In this document: positions 5,578-6,719 of the stretch, one piece after another | How the letters are laid out: each line of letters opens with the position of its first letter | How positions within the stretch are numbered: position 1 is the stretch's first letter | Assembly (NCBI GenBank): GCA_003131705.1 | Contig: PKUY01000337.1 | Coordinates: 1,773 to 8,491 of the forward strand | DNA: 6,719 nt | Reading direction: 5' to 3' | Source of the DNA: Acidobacteriota bacterium | GTDB lineage: Bacteria > Acidobacteriota > Terriglobia > Acidiferrales > UBA7541 | Notes under the pieces: model-generated | Database searches by the model: none | What the model was told of the DNA's origin: nothing | The model's input: the letters and a program-made list of their open reading frames with translations, nothing else | Translations under genes and position numbers: made by a program

Positions 5578-6719
5578 TTGAAGAATCAGGTCCAACTCAT
5601 CACTTACGTTGATCGTCTGTCCGGCGGCGGCCTCAGCGAACTGCGAGCATTGCTTAACGGCCACTTGAGAGGCATTTTCGGCGGTGTCCACCTGCTCCCA
5701 TTTTTCAACCCAATTGATGGAGCCGATGCGGGCTTCGACCCCATCGATCACACGGAAGTAGACTCTCGTCTTGGCACCTGGGAGGACGTGGGCACACTGA
5801 GCGAAGACTTCGAGTTGACGGCGGATCTCATCGTCAATCACATATCCAGCAAATCTCTTCAATTTCAGGATTACTACCGCCAAGGCCCAGATTCACAATT
5901 CGCCGGAATGTTTCTCACCTATGACCGCGTCTTCCCATTGGGAGCAAGCGAGGCGGATCTCTTACGCATATATCGCCCTCGCCCCGAATTGCCGTTTACC
6001 AATGTCAGGCTCGAGTCTGGAGAAAGGCGGCTCCTTTGGACTACCTTTGCCGCGCAGCAAATCGATGTCGACGTAGATCATCCGCAGTGCAGGGCTTATT
6101 TGGCCGCAATTCTGGAACGTTTTCGATCCGCTCGCATACGTCTGATTCGGCTCGACGCAATCGGCTACGCGATCAAGAAGCCTGGAACAAGTTGTTTCAT
6201 GATTCCGGAAACGTTCCGCTTCATTGCCCTGCTTGCCGCACAGGCCCGTGCACTCGGGATGGAAGTCCTGGTCGAAGTTCACAGTCATTATTTGCAGCAG
6301 TTGGAAATCGCACGAAAGGTCGATTGGGTATACGATTTCGCGCTTCCGCCGCTAGTATTGCATTCTCTTTTTACAGGCGATGCCAGACCTCTCGCGCACT
6401 GGCTAACAATTCGCCCTTACAATTCCGTTACTGTGCTCGATACGCACGACGGGATCGGCGTAATTGATGTCGGAGCCGATGGAGAGGGCGAGTCCGGCCT
6501 CCTCGCCAGCGCAGAGATCGATCAGCTTGTTGAAACTATTCATTCCCGCAGTCAGGGAGAGAGCCGGCGAGCCACCGGCGCAGCTGCGAACAACCTCGAC
6601 CTCTATCAAGTCAACTGCACTTTCTACGATGCTCTCGGACGCCGTGGAAATGAGTACTTGATCGCCCGCGCAGTCCAGTTCTTTGTACCAGGCGTCCCGC
6701 AAGTTTATTACGTGGGCTT
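5578..6719 (+). CDS. gtfA: Sucrose phosphorylase (GH13 subfamily 18), 3' end beyond window
   Basis: A cytoplasmic enzyme that cleaves sucrose with phosphate to alpha-D-glucose 1-phosphate and D-fructose (EC 2.4.1.7), saving one ATP compared with hydrolysis. The visible 380 residues align almost without gaps to the Bifidobacterium adolescentis enzyme as I remember it (504 residues), so about three quarters is present. Active-site residues are in place: D50 (DGADAGFDPIDHT at 47-59), H88 (VNH), Y132/R135 of the substrate loop (IYRPRP), R191 and nucleophile D193 (IRLDAIGY), acid/base E233 (VEVH), H290-D291 (LDTHDGIGVID), and loop A (NLDLYQVN, 339-346). The start is TTG at 5578, giving MKNQVQLITY, the family N-terminus; the frame has no ATG or GTG between the upstream stop (5473) and this codon, and no clear ribosome site precedes it. 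N346 lies where I recall sucrose 6-phosphate phosphorylases having histidine, so sucrose is the likelier substrate. Glucosylglycerol- or glucosylglycerate-type activity is not fully excluded. Confidence 0.93.
   Translation, partial: MKNQVQLITYVDRLSGGGLSELRALLNGHLRGIFGGVHLLPFFNPIDGADAGFDPIDHTEVDSRLGTWEDVGTLSEDFELTADLIVNHISSKSLQFQDYYRQGPDSQFAGMFLTYDRVFPLGASEADLLRIYRPRPELPFTNVRLESGERRLLWTTFAAQQIDVDVDHPQCRAYLAAILERFRSARIRLIRLDAIGYAIKKPGTSCFMIPETFRFIALLAAQARALGMEVLVEVHSHYLQQLEIARKVDWVYDFALPPLVLHSLFTGDARPLAHWLTIRPYNSVTVLDTHDGIGVIDVGADGEGESGLLASAEIDQLVETIHSRSQGESRRATGAAANNLDLYQVNCTFYDALGRRGNEYLIARAVQFFVPGVPQVYYVG

Noticed and set aside
5520..5612. 30-residue plus-strand frame (ATG at 5520) overlapping the phosphorylase start out of frame, a possible leader peptide
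   Set aside because: It has no ribosome site and no striking codon run or composition, and it ends inside the phosphorylase. Translational coupling is conceivable but nothing in the sequence supports it.
5542..5883. 113-codon open frame on the minus strand over the phosphorylase start
   Set aside because: The plus-strand frame carries the conserved sucrose phosphorylase sequence with all early active-site residues, so this is antisense shadow. The same applies to the minus-strand frames at 5962-6288 and 6403-6702.

Overview
The window most likely comes from a Gram-negative bacterium of the Acidobacteriota type. This is inferred from the very large Oar-like TonB-dependent receptor (N-terminal carboxypeptidase-regulatory-like domain, plug, long beta-barrel), a family strongly expanded in that phylum, and from the moderately GC-rich composition. 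No rRNA or other phylogenetic marker is present, so the assignment is tentative.

Three genes account for almost all of the sequence. On the minus strand, reading right to left, are a hybrid GntR/LacI-type transcription factor (5355 to 4258) and then, after a 324-base gap, a 1243-residue TonB-dependent outer-membrane receptor (3933 to 202). A strong hairpin (181 to 152) lies just past the receptor stop. Divergently, on the plus strand, a GH13 subfamily 18 sucrose phosphorylase begins at a TTG codon at 5578 and runs off the right edge after 380 of roughly 500 residues. Positions 1 to 151 hold no gene I can support, only a 10-base palindrome.

Together the genes look like a small sucrose (or related alpha-glucoside) utilisation locus. 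The receptor would bring the sugar across the outer membrane, the phosphorylase would split it with phosphate into alpha-glucose 1-phosphate and fructose, and the regulator would sense a sugar through its LacI-like domain. No inner-membrane transporter is visible in the window.

The most informative non-coding signal is a 17-base motif found twice, once in each intergenic region. AATACTATATACAACTT lies at 5431-5447 in the divergent region, overlapping the predicted regulator promoter. AATACTGTTGACAACTT lies on the minus strand at 4121-4105, overlapping the -35 box of the predicted receptor promoter. The copies match at 14 of 17 positions and are good candidates for the operator of the GntR/LacI regulator, tying the three genes into one regulon. 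I see no mobile elements, tRNA or rRNA genes, or CRISPR arrays, and no sign of a wholly new system; the novelty lies in regulation and in the pairing of receptor and enzyme.
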